Assembly: GCA_028688225.1 (NCBI GenBank) | Contig: JAQTYQ010000008.1 | Span: 51,751 to 115,750, forward strand | Length of the DNA: 64,000 bases | From: Opitutaceae bacterium | GTDB taxonomy: Bacteria; Verrucomicrobiota; Verrucomicrobiia; Opitutales; Opitutaceae | Direction: 5' to 3' | Part shown: piece after piece, positions 52,212 through 60,829 of the stretch | How positions within the stretch are numbered: position 1 is the stretch's first letter | Layout of the letters: each line of letters begins with the position of its first letter | Notes under the pieces: generated by a model | What the model was told of the DNA's origin: nothing | What the model saw: the letters and a program-made list of their open reading frames with translations, nothing else | The model's database searches: none | Made by a program: the position numbers and the translations under genes

Positions 52212-53536
52212 GGTTCTTCCAGTTTTCATATGGGTAAAGCGGGGTGAAGTCGATAGATTCGGGGCATGGGTGAGATCCATGATCCAAGCATCGAGAGACA
52301 TTACGCGGGGCTGCTGGGAGTCAGCGCTCCGTGGAAGGTTAGCGAAGTGACGCGAGAGCCGAGTCTGCGCCGGGTGACGATTCGGGTGGCTTGGCCCGAA
52401 CGGGTCCAGCCGCGCTGTCCGAGTTGCGGCCGGCCAGCGACGTGGTACGACAGGCGCGAACGGCGCTGGCGGCACCTGGATGCGATGGGCCACGAGGTGC
52501 AACTGGTGTGTGCGGTGCCTCGCTGTACTTGTCCGGAGCACGGAGTTTTGCAGGTGTCGGTTCCGTGGGCCGAGCCGGGCTCGCGCTTTACGGCGGCGTT
52601 TGAAGCCCAGGCCGTGGTGGTGATCGAGGCCAGCCGCTCGCTGACGCAGGCTGCCGACCTGCTGGGGTCGGATTGGGGGAGTGTGCAGCGGATCTTGGAG
52701 CGCGCCGTCGCGCGGGGTCTGCAGCGCCGCACCACCGAGCAGGTGCGCTACGTCGGGCTGGACGAGAAGAGCTTCGGCCGCGGCCAAGACTACGTGTCGT
52801 TGATGACCGACCTGCGGGGCAGCGTGTGCTCGAAGTGGTGGCCGGACGGGACACCGAACAGGCCGTGGCCCTGTGGGAAAGCCTGCCTGAGCCCCAGCGC
52901 CAGCGCATCGAGGCCGCGGCCATGGACATGGGCGCCGACTTCGCGGCAGCGACCCGTCAGGCGGCGTCGCAGGCGCAGATCGTCCACGACAAGTTTCACG
53001 TTTCCAAGCTGCTCAACGAAGCCGTCGACAAGGTCCGCAAAGAGGAACACCGCCGGTTGCTGGAAAAAGACGACGAGAGCCTCAAGGATACCAGGTTTCT
53101 GTGGCTGCAAGGGGCCGCCGTCACGGGCGAGCGGGCGCCGCGTTTCGAGGAGTTGTGCGCGCGCGACCTGAAAACCGCCCGGGCTTGGGCCCACAAGGAG
53201 ATCTTCGTCGAGTTCTGGGCCCAGCCAGACACCGCCAGCGGCCTGGACTTCTTCCGCCGCTGGTTCCGCACGGTGCGTCGCTCCAAACTCGAACCGCTGA
53301 AGAAGGTGACCCTCACCTTCAAGGAGCATCTGCTTGGCCTGCTCAACTACTTTGTGCATCCGATCACCAATGCGCTCACTGAAGGCTTCAACTCCCGGAT
53401 CCAAGCCATCAAAGCCGACGCCTGCGGCTTCCGGCGCTTCGCCAACTACCGCACCCGCATCCTGTTCTTCTGCGGCAAACTCGAACTCAGCGTCCATTTC
53501 CCATCCGCTCAAACCCACACGATTTCCTGAAGAGCC
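52212..53536 (+). mobile_element. ISL3-family insertion sequence, copy 1 (broken)
   Basis: Left end GGTTCTTCCAGTTTTCATAT and right end (minus strand) GGCTCTTCAGGAAATCGTGT form imperfect terminal inverted repeats like those of copy 2 at 60830. The flanking 8-mers GTTTTCTA and CTTTTCCG match at 5 of 8 positions, so there is no clean target duplication. That is expected if an adjacent deletion removed one side. The transposase is frameshifted. Confidence 0.75.
52266..53530 (+). pseudogene. ISL3-family transposase, one-base frameshift
   Basis: The 5' frame encodes the zinc-ribbon N-terminus (CPSCGRPATWYDRRERRWRH, CPEHGVLQV) and the first catalytic Asp region (VGLDEKSFGRGQDYVSLMTD). Near 52812 one base is missing relative to copy 2 (GACCTGCGGGGCAG versus GATCTGGTGGGGCAG). 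The rest continues in another frame (QRVLEVVAGRD..., AAAMDMGADFAAATRQAA, HDKFHVSKLLNEAVDKVRKEEHRR, ITNALTEGFNSRIQAIKADACGF). The DDE residues are split across frames, so the enzyme is inactive unless frameshifting occurs. Confidence 0.85.
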
Positions 53537-53989
53537 CTTTTCCGCAGGATGCTGGTGGAAGTCGGCGGGCAACAGGTCAGGAATGCCTACAGGCAGCTGG
53601 CGACCCAGTATGAGCCACCCTTTGCCAGCTCGGCCCCGCTCTTCCAGAATCTGAAGGATCTGCCCGAGACCACGCTGCGGCTGCCGGAAACCGTCGAGAT
53701 GACGGCTGCAGGCCGGCGTGCGACCAGCACTTTGAACGTAACCAACGGGGATGCCTACGCACGGCTGGCCCGCATGCGGGTCGAGTGGGACCAGCCGGAA
53801 GGCGACACTCCGTACGTCATGTTCAGCGACAACTTCATCGATTTTCTGCCGAACGAGAGTGCCTCCATTGGTTTGGACTTTCTCCTGCCAAAGGAAAACA
53901 CCGGAAATATGAGCGGCACGCTGGTTGTCGAAGGACCAAACATAGAAACCCAACGAATTCCGATTAACCTGGTCGGCTCCCAGAAGTGA
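53537..53989 (+). pseudogene. Glycoside hydrolase (GH2-like) C-terminal fragment
   Basis: The frame is open directly from the IS right end. RNAYRQLATQYEPPF, TTLRLPETVEM, ATSTLNVTNGDAYARLARMRVEW and VMFSDNFIDFLPNESASIGLDF resemble the C-terminal Ig-like domain of exo-beta-glucosaminidase/mannosidase-type GH2 enzymes. Everything N-terminal is gone; left of the IS is the transporter gene. The fragment has no catalytic residues. The call is by pattern and could be another beta-sandwich glycosidase tail. Confidence 0.6.
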
Positions 53990-54070
53990 TCGGCCCCGCT
54001 GGACCCCAAGAAATTCGGACCGATCGGGTCCGGTGTAGATCCGGGGGAGGGGAATCGTAATTCCCTTAGC

Positions 54071-54100
54071 AAAAGGCCCTTGGACATGCGTCCAAGGGCC
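54071..54100 (-). terminator. Rho-independent terminator after initiator tRNA
   Basis: On the minus strand, stem GGCCCTTGGA with TCCAAGGGCC (10 bp, 6-nt loop) followed by TTTT, just 6 bp beyond the encoded CCA end of the tRNA. Confidence 0.8.
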
Positions 54101-54106
54101 CCAAAT

Positions 54107-54183
<77 letters not shown>

Positions 54184-54222
54184 ATCAGGAATCGGCCAAA
54201 ATTGGTAGGGGACCCCGGCCTG

Positions 54223-54483
54223 TCAACGGCTATTTCGCGGCAGCCCGGTGAGGCGATAAAATCCGTCGCCACCCTTCTGCCGCTTCAACAAATTCTCAAG
54301 TCGACGGGCTGTGCTGAGGCTCTGCGCCGCACTCGCCCAGATCAGCTCCCACGGTCCATTCGCTCCTGCCCATCGACTGATACCAGAGTTGTGTTGCGCC
54401 AGGCGGCGTGCGGGGTCGTCACTCACGCCGATGTAATGCCGGCCCTGCACATTGCGCAGAACGTAAACGCGATAGGCGGGCAT
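54223..54483 (-). CDS. GIY-YIG domain nuclease
   Basis: 86 aa. YRVYVLRNVQGRHYIGVSDDPARRLAQHNSG is a GIY-YIG nuclease module (first tripeptide is YVY, the second YIG), with the later catalytic-site ARRLENLLKRQKGGDGF. Single-domain UvrC/homing-type nuclease of unknown target. The ATG lies in sequence that looks like the 3' end of a decayed initiator tRNA, and an intact initiator tRNA begins 39 bp after its stop. This suggests tRNA-linked mobility. Confidence 0.82.
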   Translation of the reverse strand: MPAYRVYVLRNVQGRHYIGVSDDPARRLAQHNSGISRWAGANGPWELIWASAAQSLSTARRLENLLKRQKGGDGFYRLTGLPRNSR

Positions 54484-54556
54484 GGGAAATCAAACCAACG
54501 ATCCCGCGCCTGCGGGATTATGAGCCTGACGAGCTACCAGGCTGCTCCACCCTGCA
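54484..54556 (-). pseudogene. Decayed second copy of initiator tRNA
   Basis: The 5' 39 nt (TGCAGGGTGGAGCAGCCTGG... through CTCATAA) are identical to the intact tRNA at 54107-54183. The 3' part differs: an extra TCCCGCAGGCGCGGGA replaces the anticodon 3' stem, then TCGTTGGTTTGATTTCCC corresponds to a worn T-arm. It could not fold as a tRNA. It directly abuts the GIY-YIG start codon. Confidence 0.75.
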
Positions 54557-54757
54557 GTGCGGAAGAGGGGCAACCTGCGAAGCGCGGATGGAGCTGTCAA
54601 GGGGCTTTTTCCTGCTGGGCAAATTACGGCTTGCCATGCGGGGCGCGCTCGCGTGTGTTCGACCCTTTCCCGTTCGTTAACCTTCAACCGTAGTCATCCA
54701 ATCGATCGCAAGGCGGCCCTTTGGCCGGCCTGTGTGTCGGAAGATACATAGATCATC

Positions 54758-55684
54758 ATGAATATCACCGTTAAGGACCTGCTCGATGCCGGCGTGCATT
54801 TCGGGCACCAGACCAAGCGCTGGAATCCGCGCTCCAAGCCGTACATCTTCGACCATCGGCAGGGCGTCTCCATCATCGATCTCGGCAAGACCCATGTGGC
54901 GTTGCAGCAGGCGTGCGACTTCGTCGAAAGTCTCGTGGCCGAGGGTGGCATCGTGCTGTTTGTCGGCACCAAGCGCCAGGCGCAGGACATTGTGCGGGAG
55001 GCCGCAACCAGCACCGGCATGCCCTACTGCGTCAACCGCTGGCTCGGCGGCACGCTGACCAATTTCGGGACCATCAAGCGTTCGATCGCCAAGTTCAAGC
55101 ACTACCAACAGATGGAAACCAGTGGCGAGATGGCCAAGCTGCCCAAGAAGGAGGAGTCGGCCATCAAGCGCGAAATGGCGCGCATGCAGCGTAATTTTGA
55201 CGGTATCATCGAGATGGGCGAGCTGCCCGGGGCGCTTTTTGTGATCGATGTGAATCATGAGAACATCGCCGTGGCCGAAGCCGCCCGCTGCGGCATCCCG
55301 TGCATCGCCTTGGTTGATTCCAACTCCGATCCGACGATCGTGACGCATCCCATTCCCGGCAATGACGACGCGGTGAAATCGATCCGTATCATTGTCGATA
55401 CGCTGATGGAGACCGTCCAGAAGGGCCTGACCCAGCGCGATTCCCGCCGTTCCGCCCACGGCATGGCCGACGTGAAGGCGGCGTCGGCCGCCATGGCTGC
55501 TGCGGCCACGGTGACGCCCGCACCTGCGGCCGAGGTCGACCTCGAAAAAATTGAACTGCCGGCCAACCTCAAGGACATCGCCGTCCTCGGCGAAGAGGTG
55601 GTGGTGACGGAGGAGTCTCCTGGCAAGATCGCCGCCAAAAAAAAGCCCGTTCGCGCTGTCAAAAAAGCTGACGGGGAGGAGTAA
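54758..55684 (+). CDS. rpsB: 30S ribosomal protein S2
   Basis: 308 aa. Start MNITVKDLLDAGVHFGHQTKRWNPRSKPYIF and core motifs FVGTKRQAQDIVREAA, VNRWLGGTLTNFGTI, FVIDVNHENIAVAEAARCGIPCIALVDSNSDP are diagnostic. It is longer than the usual 230-260 aa because of an Ala-rich, charged C-terminal extension (about residues 235-308, ending KKPVRAVKKADGEE). Followed by tsf as in most bacteria. Confidence 0.97.
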   Translation: MNITVKDLLDAGVHFGHQTKRWNPRSKPYIFDHRQGVSIIDLGKTHVALQQACDFVESLVAEGGIVLFVGTKRQAQDIVREAATSTGMPYCVNRWLGGTLTNFGTIKRSIAKFKHYQQMETSGEMAKLPKKEESAIKREMARMQRNFDGIIEMGELPGALFVIDVNHENIAVAEAARCGIPCIALVDSNSDPTIVTHPIPGNDDAVKSIRIIVDTLMETVQKGLTQRDSRRSAHGMADVKAASAAMAAAATVTPAPAAEVDLEKIELPANLKDIAVLGEEVVVTEESPGKIAAKKKPVRAVKKADGEE

Positions 55685-55790
55685 TCCCGCCACCCAGTGC
55701 GCGGCGTGCGTCTGGTGATTCCCGCCGGGAAATCGCGGGCGCGCCGCCAGAGACGTTGTTCCCAACACCTTCATCCATGATCTTATTGCC

Positions 55791-56384
55791 ATGAGCACCA
55801 TCATCACCGCCCAAATGGTCGGCGACCTGCGCGAAAAGACCGGCGCGGGCCTGCTCGACTGCAAGAAAGCCCTCTCCGAGGCCAACGGCAACGTGGAGGA
55901 GGCCATCACCATCCTGCGCAAAAAAGGCGCCGCCTCCGCCGCCAAGAAGGCCGAGCGCACCACCCGGGAGGGGCTGATTGAGAGCTATATTCACGTCGGC
56001 AGCAAAGTCGGCGTCATGGTGGAGGTGAACTGCGAGACGGATTTCGTCGCCCGCAACGAGGGATTCAAAGCCTTTTGCCGCGATCTTTGCCTGCAGGTCG
56101 CTGCCGCCAATCCCACCTATGTCCGCCGCGAGGAAGTGCCCGAGGCTGATCTGGCCAGGGAGCGTGAGATCGCCACGGCCCAGGTGCAGGGCAAGCCGCC
56201 CGCGGCCATTCAGAAGATCGTCGAGGGCAAGCTGGAGAAGTTTTACTCCACCATCTGCCTGCTCGACCAGCCGTTCGTGAAGCTGCCGGACAAGACGGTG
56301 AAGGACATCCTGACCGAGCAGGTGGCAAAGATCGGCGAGAACATCCAGGTCCGCCGCTTTGTGCGCTACCAGCTCGGCGCCTGA
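55791..56384 (+). CDS. tsf: Elongation factor Ts
   Basis: 197 aa, the short EF-Ts form with a single core subdomain as in Thermus. N-terminal UBA-like domain (MVGDLREKTGAGLLDCKKALSEANGNVEEAITILRKKG), the TDFVARNE motif that disrupts the EF-Tu Mg site, and a C-terminal module. Exchanges GDP for GTP on EF-Tu. 106 bp after rpsB. Confidence 0.96.
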   Translation: MSTIITAQMVGDLREKTGAGLLDCKKALSEANGNVEEAITILRKKGAASAAKKAERTTREGLIESYIHVGSKVGVMVEVNCETDFVARNEGFKAFCRDLCLQVAAANPTYVRREEVPEADLAREREIATAQVQGKPPAAIQKIVEGKLEKFYSTICLLDQPFVKLPDKTVKDILTEQVAKIGENIQVRRFVRYQLGA

Positions 56385-56402
56385 TGCACCGGGCGTTTGC
56401 CG

Positions 56403-56858
56403 ATGCCGGCGCTCCGCCGCATGGTGGAGCGCCTTTTCGTCCTCATGAAAGTCACCCGTGGACAGATCATCGCGCGCGGCCTTTCCAACCGCTGCCCCAA
56501 TTGCGGCGGACACACGTTGTTCAAGCCGGGAACGCTCTTTGAGTTGAATCCGGAGTGTCCCCGCTGCGGCCTGAAGATCGAGCGCGACGAAGGATTTTTC
56601 CTCGGTTCGATGTCGCTGAATTATGGCGTGACGCTGGTCGGTTTTCTCACCCCGGTGATGCTGCTGGCCTGGTCCGGGGTCATTCCGGTCGTGACGGCCG
56701 TGATCCTGGCCGGCGCCGGCGCGATCCTCATGCCGGCGCTTTTCTACCGCTCATCGCGGAGCTGGTGGTTGATGAACTATTACGTATTCCTCCCGCAGCA
56801 CCTGCCGGCCAACCGGGATCCCCAACCCGGGGATGCGACCGAGGACGGCAACGTATGA
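56403..56858 (+). CDS. DUF983-family membrane protein
   Basis: 151 aa. Two CxxC-type pairs (NRCPNCGGHTLFKPG, PECPRCGLKIERDEGFFLGSMSLNYG) precede two hydrophobic helices (TLVGFLTPVMLLAWSGVIPVVTAVILAGAGAIL). This zinc-ribbon plus membrane layout is the DUF983 family, function unknown. ATG 56403 is one option; ATG 56445 (MKVTRGQIIARGL) would be closer to the family start. Confidence 0.8.
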   Translation: MPALRRMVERLFVLMKVTRGQIIARGLSNRCPNCGGHTLFKPGTLFELNPECPRCGLKIERDEGFFLGSMSLNYGVTLVGFLTPVMLLAWSGVIPVVTAVILAGAGAILMPALFYRSSRSWWLMNYYVFLPQHLPANRDPQPGDATEDGNV

Positions 56859-56921
56859 ACCGGGTCGCGGCGGTGACGTCCGGCGCTCACGCTTGAGCAC
56901 GGGGAAAGAGGCTGCGCGGTT

Positions 56922-57371
56922 TTAGGCCGTGGCACACCCGCAAAGCTGGTCGGCCATTTCGCAGAGAGCGTGGTAGTAGTCGTCCTGGGGAAGGCCCAGG
57001 GCGTTGGCGGCAAAAATCTCTGCGTCGTCTGCGGAGGCGAATGCACCGTAGTTCACCAGCACCAGCTGGTAGAGCACCAGCGCGGGCACCTGCGGCAGCC
57101 GCGTCATGAAAAACGGATGGACATACATGGTGAAACCGTCCTCCGGGTGTTGCCCCCGGGCCACCGGATGCGCAAACTCTCCCGCCTCCAGCGGCGTGGC
57201 CTCGAAGACGATTTCGCATGGATACCGCACGCAGGTGCGGTCCTCCAGGATGCGCCGCAACTCCTTCCAGCCGATGTCCGGGCCGTACTTTTCGCGAATT
57301 TCCATCCCTTTCGCCGCCACATGGGCGTTCAGCGACTGTTTGGCATCATCCGCGGTGAGTTTGGTCGCCAT
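56922..57371 (-). CDS. Hypothetical protein downstream of NrfD
   Basis: 149 aa, not recognised. Soluble, mixed alpha/beta, with GWKELRRILEDRTCVRYPCEIVF and a C-terminal helical part (LCEMADQLCGCATA). Starts 15 bp after the nrfD stop and is on the same strand, so it is probably the last gene of the respiratory operon. It may be an assembly or regulatory factor, on position only. Confidence 0.72.
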   Translation of the reverse strand: MATKLTADDAKQSLNAHVAAKGMEIREKYGPDIGWKELRRILEDRTCVRYPCEIVFEATPLEAGEFAHPVARGQHPEDGFTMYVHPFFMTRLPQVPALVLYQLVLVNYGAFASADDAEIFAANALGLPQDDYYHALCEMADQLCGCATA

Positions 57372-57386
57372 GGCTGGAAGAAATGC

Positions 57387-58661
57387 TCAGGGCTTCACCA
57401 CCGCGCCGGTCGCCACGCGGTCCATTTCGGGCCCGGGCTGCGCTTCGTTGGCTTTGGACAGCCGGCCCTGAAGAATCGGCACCGACATGCGCAGGAAGAT
57501 CGTATAGCAGAGCAGGCCGAAGGCCCAGATGCCGAGGCAGATCAACGTTTCGTTGAGTGACGGCCGGTATTCGACCATCTGGCCCAGCGGAGTGGGAATG
57601 AAACCGGGAATAACCAGGCCCATGCCTTTTTCGATCCAGATGCCCACGATGCACAGGACGCAGGTGAGATTGAGCCACTTCAGGCTGCGGCTGAGCGGAA
57701 GCACGAGCAGAACCATGGCGACCAGGTTGAACACGATCGCCGTCCAGATCCACGGCACCAGCGTGTGATACCCATGCAGGCCGAGGTAGAGATATTTGGA
57801 CGAGGCCACATGCAGGTTGCCGGAATAGAACTCCTTGAACACCTCGTTTACGAGCAGGAACACGTTGATGAGCATCGAGACCTGCACGATGCTCCGCAGC
57901 GTGAGCAGGGCCTTGTCGGTGATGTGATATTCGGTGATGCGCCGGATGATTTGCAGGGCGAGGATGATCAGCGCCGGGCCGGCCGTGAAGGCCGACGCGA
58001 GGAAGCGGGGCCCGACGATGGATGAATTCCAGAACGGCCGTCCGCCCAGGCCGACGTACAGGAACGCGGTAACGGTGTGAATGGACACGGCCCACCCAAT
58101 CGCGACAAAGACGAACGGAATGTAGAACCATTTGGAGGGCTTCCGGCCCCGGTAGCGGCAATAGAGCAGATAGCCGCAGATATGCACGTTCAGGAGCAGG
58201 TAACCGTTCAGGACAATCACGTCCCAGCTCAGCATCGAGGCGGGAAAGTTCAGTTGTCCCAAGCCGGGAATGAGATGCCAGAATCGGTCAGGCCGGCCCA
58301 GGTCAACCGTCACAAAGGCCAGGCACATGAGGATGGCTGCCACGGCGAGCAACTCCCCGAAGATGACCAGGTCGTGCAGTTCCTCGTTGTCATAGATGTA
58401 GACCGGAATGACCATCATCACGGCCGCGGCGGCCACGCCGACAAGAAAGGTGAAATTGGCAATGTAAACCCCCCACGAAACCTGGTCACTCATGCCGGTG
58501 GTGATCAGACCGTTCACCAGTTGTTTGGCATAGGCGTTGAGGCCCAGCAGGCAGATCACGGTCAGCAGGCCCATCCACGCGTAATAGCGCCAGTCGCCCA
58601 CGAACGCGATCCGGGCGCAGCGGTGGAGAAACACCAGATAGTCTCGAATGACACGCCTCAT
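57387..58661 (-). CDS. nrfD: NrfD/polysulfide-reductase-type membrane subunit
   Basis: 424 aa with about ten transmembrane helices (for example WYYAWMGLLTVICLLGL region, VSWGVYIANFTFLVGVAAAAVMMVI, LGRPDRFWHLIPGLGQLNFPASMLSWDVIVLNGYLL). The NrfD fold exchanges electrons with the quinone pool. ATG 58661 overlaps the stop of the 4Fe-4S gene by 4 bp (ATGA), so the two are coupled. Partner of the iron-sulfur protein and tetrahaem cytochrome upstream. Confidence 0.92.
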   Translation of the reverse strand: MRRVIRDYLVFLHRCARIAFVGDWRYYAWMGLLTVICLLGLNAYAKQLVNGLITTGMSDQVSWGVYIANFTFLVGVAAAAVMMVIPVYIYDNEELHDLVIFGELLAVAAILMCLAFVTVDLGRPDRFWHLIPGLGQLNFPASMLSWDVIVLNGYLLLNVHICGYLLYCRYRGRKPSKWFYIPFVFVAIGWAVSIHTVTAFLYVGLGGRPFWNSSIVGPRFLASAFTAGPALIILALQIIRRITEYHITDKALLTLRSIVQVSMLINVFLLVNEVFKEFYSGNLHVASSKYLYLGLHGYHTLVPWIWTAIVFNLVAMVLLVLPLSRSLKWLNLTCVLCIVGIWIEKGMGLVIPGFIPTPLGQMVEYRPSLNETLICLGIWAFGLLCYTIFLRMSVPILQGRLSKANEAQPGPEMDRVATGAVVKP

Positions 58662-59614
58662 ACGTCGAAGTAGTAAAAGAAGCGCGGTGAGGTGCCTAAT
58701 TCTTCCTTGAGCTGGATAAAGACCCGCTTTGTCCGGAGAATGTACGCAACCTCGCTGTTGGGATCCAGAATGTTGCCGAATTTCCGGGCGCCGGCGGGGC
58801 AGACCTCCAGGCAGGCCGGATACCGCCCCGCCCGGGTGCGCTGGATGCAGAAATGGCATTTCTCCATCACGCCCTGCCGCCGCGGCCGGTTGCCGAGGTA
58901 GGCCATGTCGGGATTGATCTGTTCCCTCGGGATCGAGGGCTTGGTGAAATTGAAACGCCGCGCCCAGTACGGGCAGGCCGCTTCGCAGTAGCGGCAGCCG
59001 ATGCACCAGTCGTAGTCGATCACCGTGATGCCGTCGGTTTCCTGCCACGTGGCGTTGACCGGGCAGACCTTGACGCAGGGTGGGTTCTTGCACTGCTGGC
59101 ACTGCACCGGCATGTAGAAGTAGCCTTTTTCCGGCACCGATTCCGGCGCGTAGTTGTGCTCGGCTTTTTCGATGTCCAGCGAGCCGTGCGGCATCCGGAG
59201 CACGCGGATGTACTGGATCTCGGGGTTGCGCGACTGGTTGTTCTCCTGCACGCAGGCGTGGACGCATTTGCGGCAGCCGATGCAGCGCGTGAGGTTGAGC
59301 GCATAGACAAATTCGACGCCATCCATCGGTTTCAAATCCCGCACATGGGGCCGGATGCCGTACTGCCGCTCCACCTCGGCTTCGATGCGTTTGAGCACCT
59401 TGGCCATGTCCTCCGGCGTGAGCTCCTTGTAATACTTCTGCACGAACCGGTCGAGGGACACGTAATCATCCAGTTCGCGCAGTGGCGACAGGCTGGCCGC
59501 CAGGGCGGCCAGGCCCGAGGCCAGCACCGCCGAGGTCCGCAGGAAACTGCGGCGGCTCATCTCCGCGCCGGGGACGGAGACCTCCTGATTCGGATTGGAG
59601 TCGGGGAGGGGCAT
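58658..59614 (-). CDS. Tat-exported 4Fe-4S ferredoxin-type subunit
   Basis: 318 aa. The twin-arginine signal SRRSFLRTSAVLASGLAALAA is followed by four Cys clusters: CIGCRKCVHAC, CQQCKNPPCVKVCPV, CIGCRYCEAACPYW and CHFCIQRTRAGRYPACLEVCPAGA, as in DmsB/HybA/NrfC-type electron carriers. It likely passes electrons between NrfD (membrane) and the tetrahaem cytochrome. No molybdoenzyme subunit is nearby, so this is a Qrc/Hmc-like, not Mo-dependent, arrangement. Confidence 0.9.
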   Translation of the reverse strand: MPLPDSNPNQEVSVPGAEMSRRSFLRTSAVLASGLAALAASLSPLRELDDYVSLDRFVQKYYKELTPEDMAKVLKRIEAEVERQYGIRPHVRDLKPMDGVEFVYALNLTRCIGCRKCVHACVQENNQSRNPEIQYIRVLRMPHGSLDIEKAEHNYAPESVPEKGYFYMPVQCQQCKNPPCVKVCPVNATWQETDGITVIDYDWCIGCRYCEAACPYWARRFNFTKPSIPREQINPDMAYLGNRPRRQGVMEKCHFCIQRTRAGRYPACLEVCPAGARKFGNILDPNSEVAYILRTKRVFIQLKEELGTSPRFFYYFDV

Positions 59615-59615
59615 A

Positions 59616-60281
59616 TCAGTGGGCGGTTTCAGCGGCTACCGGTTCCGTTTCGTGCAACAAGTGCGGACCGGGCGCCGGCTTCCGAGGGGGAAACTTGGGC
59701 GAATGGGGATTGTGGCAATTCACGCAATCCTGCCGTTTGATGGAGCCGAGGGTCCGGTTCCAGTAGCCGCTGATCCGCCCGTGCGCGCCCGCTTCCCAGT
59801 CCCGGTAGGTCGGCCCGTGGCAACTGCCGCACAAAGGAGTGCTGTCCGCGAACGTCAACGGACGCCCGTCGCGCGGCTGCAGCAACTCCAGATTCGTTTC
59901 GTTGTGGCAGTTGAAGCAGTTGTTGTTCCGGCCGTGCTGGCCGTGCCCCATCACGATGTCCGCATGCTCCGGCGGTATGAGCAGATTCTGGTTCGCGTCG
60001 TAGCGCAGCACCGGGGGTTTGTTTTTCTCGTGACAGGTGTAACAGTCGAAATCGGACAGGTCCTCCTGCGCCCGGACCAGATCGGCATAAGATCGGCGGA
60101 CTGTTGCGGTGTCGAGAAAGGCAGGGTCGACCGGGGGGATGGGATGAGGTGGAGACTGGCGCCCCCACAGATTCAACAGAAAGGCGACGGTCAGCATCCC
60201 GAACAGCACGACCAGCCCTTGCAGGACTAGATTGGCCCAGGTCTGATTGCGCAGTCCACCCGTGTGTTGCCGGTCATCCAT
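59616..60281 (-). CDS. Membrane-anchored tetrahaem cytochrome c
   Basis: 221 aa. One N-terminal transmembrane helix (LVLQGLVVLFGMLTVAFLLNLW) then four CxxCH haem motifs: CYTCH, CFNCH, CGSCH, CVNCH. Located 1 bp before the 4Fe-4S gene. Probably the periplasmic electron acceptor/donor of the NrfD module. ATG 60281 (MDDRQHTGG) is chosen; an upstream start at 60320 is possible. Confidence 0.88.
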   Translation of the reverse strand: MDDRQHTGGLRNQTWANLVLQGLVVLFGMLTVAFLLNLWGRQSPPHPIPPVDPAFLDTATVRRSYADLVRAQEDLSDFDCYTCHEKNKPPVLRYDANQNLLIPPEHADIVMGHGQHGRNNNCFNCHNETNLELLQPRDGRPLTFADSTPLCGSCHGPTYRDWEAGAHGRISGYWNRTLGSIKRQDCVNCHNPHSPKFPPRKPAPGPHLLHETEPVAAETAH

Positions 60282-60346
60282 GGGGTCAGGGTCGGCTGGT
60301 TGCCGTGATGGGATGTGCACCTCCCGCGGCCGGAAAGGTGGGCATC

Positions 60347-60676
60347 CTATTTCTTCAGACTGCGGACATACTGTACCAGTGCTTTGATGTCGTCGTCGGA
60401 CAGTTCCTCGACAGGTTTCATCCGGGTTTTGCCATCCTTGTCCTTCAATCCGGCCTTCAAGGCCTTGAAGGCCTCGTCGTCTGTGAACTGACCTTGCACG
60501 GCCGCATCGGTCAGGTCCCGGATGCTGAGTTTCTTGCCGATCTTGGTATTGCCCGAGCCGTCAGCTCCATGACATTTGGCACAGCCGTCATCCCAGTTGG
60601 TCTTCGCGTCGGCCGCCCACGTCGTCAGGGCTGAGCCGAAGAGGGCTATCACAACAACAGTCAGAATTCTTTTCAT
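60347..60676 (-). CDS. Small periplasmic cytochrome c
   Basis: 109 aa. Signal peptide (MKRILTVVVIALFGSALTTWA) then DDGCAKCHGADGSGNTKIGKK with CxxCH and the axial Met in KTRMKPVEELSDDDIKALVQYVRSL, the monohaem class I fold. GGAAGCC site before the ATG. Soluble carrier for the respiratory cluster. Confidence 0.92.
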   Translation of the reverse strand: MKRILTVVVIALFGSALTTWAADAKTNWDDGCAKCHGADGSGNTKIGKKLSIRDLTDAAVQGQFTDDEAFKALKAGLKDKDGKTRMKPVEELSDDDIKALVQYVRSLKK

Positions 60677-60829
60677 GCGGGGCTTCCTTTTGAGGTTGAG
60701 GGAGGGACGGATCGCCTGGTCGGCACGCAGCGCCGGCCGCGGGTGAGTATCCCCCATGATGCCGGCCACCGGCTACCGCTTTTTTGGCGTATGCTCCGCA
60801 TCTTTTGGCCACGTGCTCCGCATTTTTTG

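Noticed and set aside
52204..53544. Target-site duplication for ISL3 copy 1
   Set aside because: Flanking 8-mers GTTTTCTA and CTTTTCCG match at only 5 of 8 positions.
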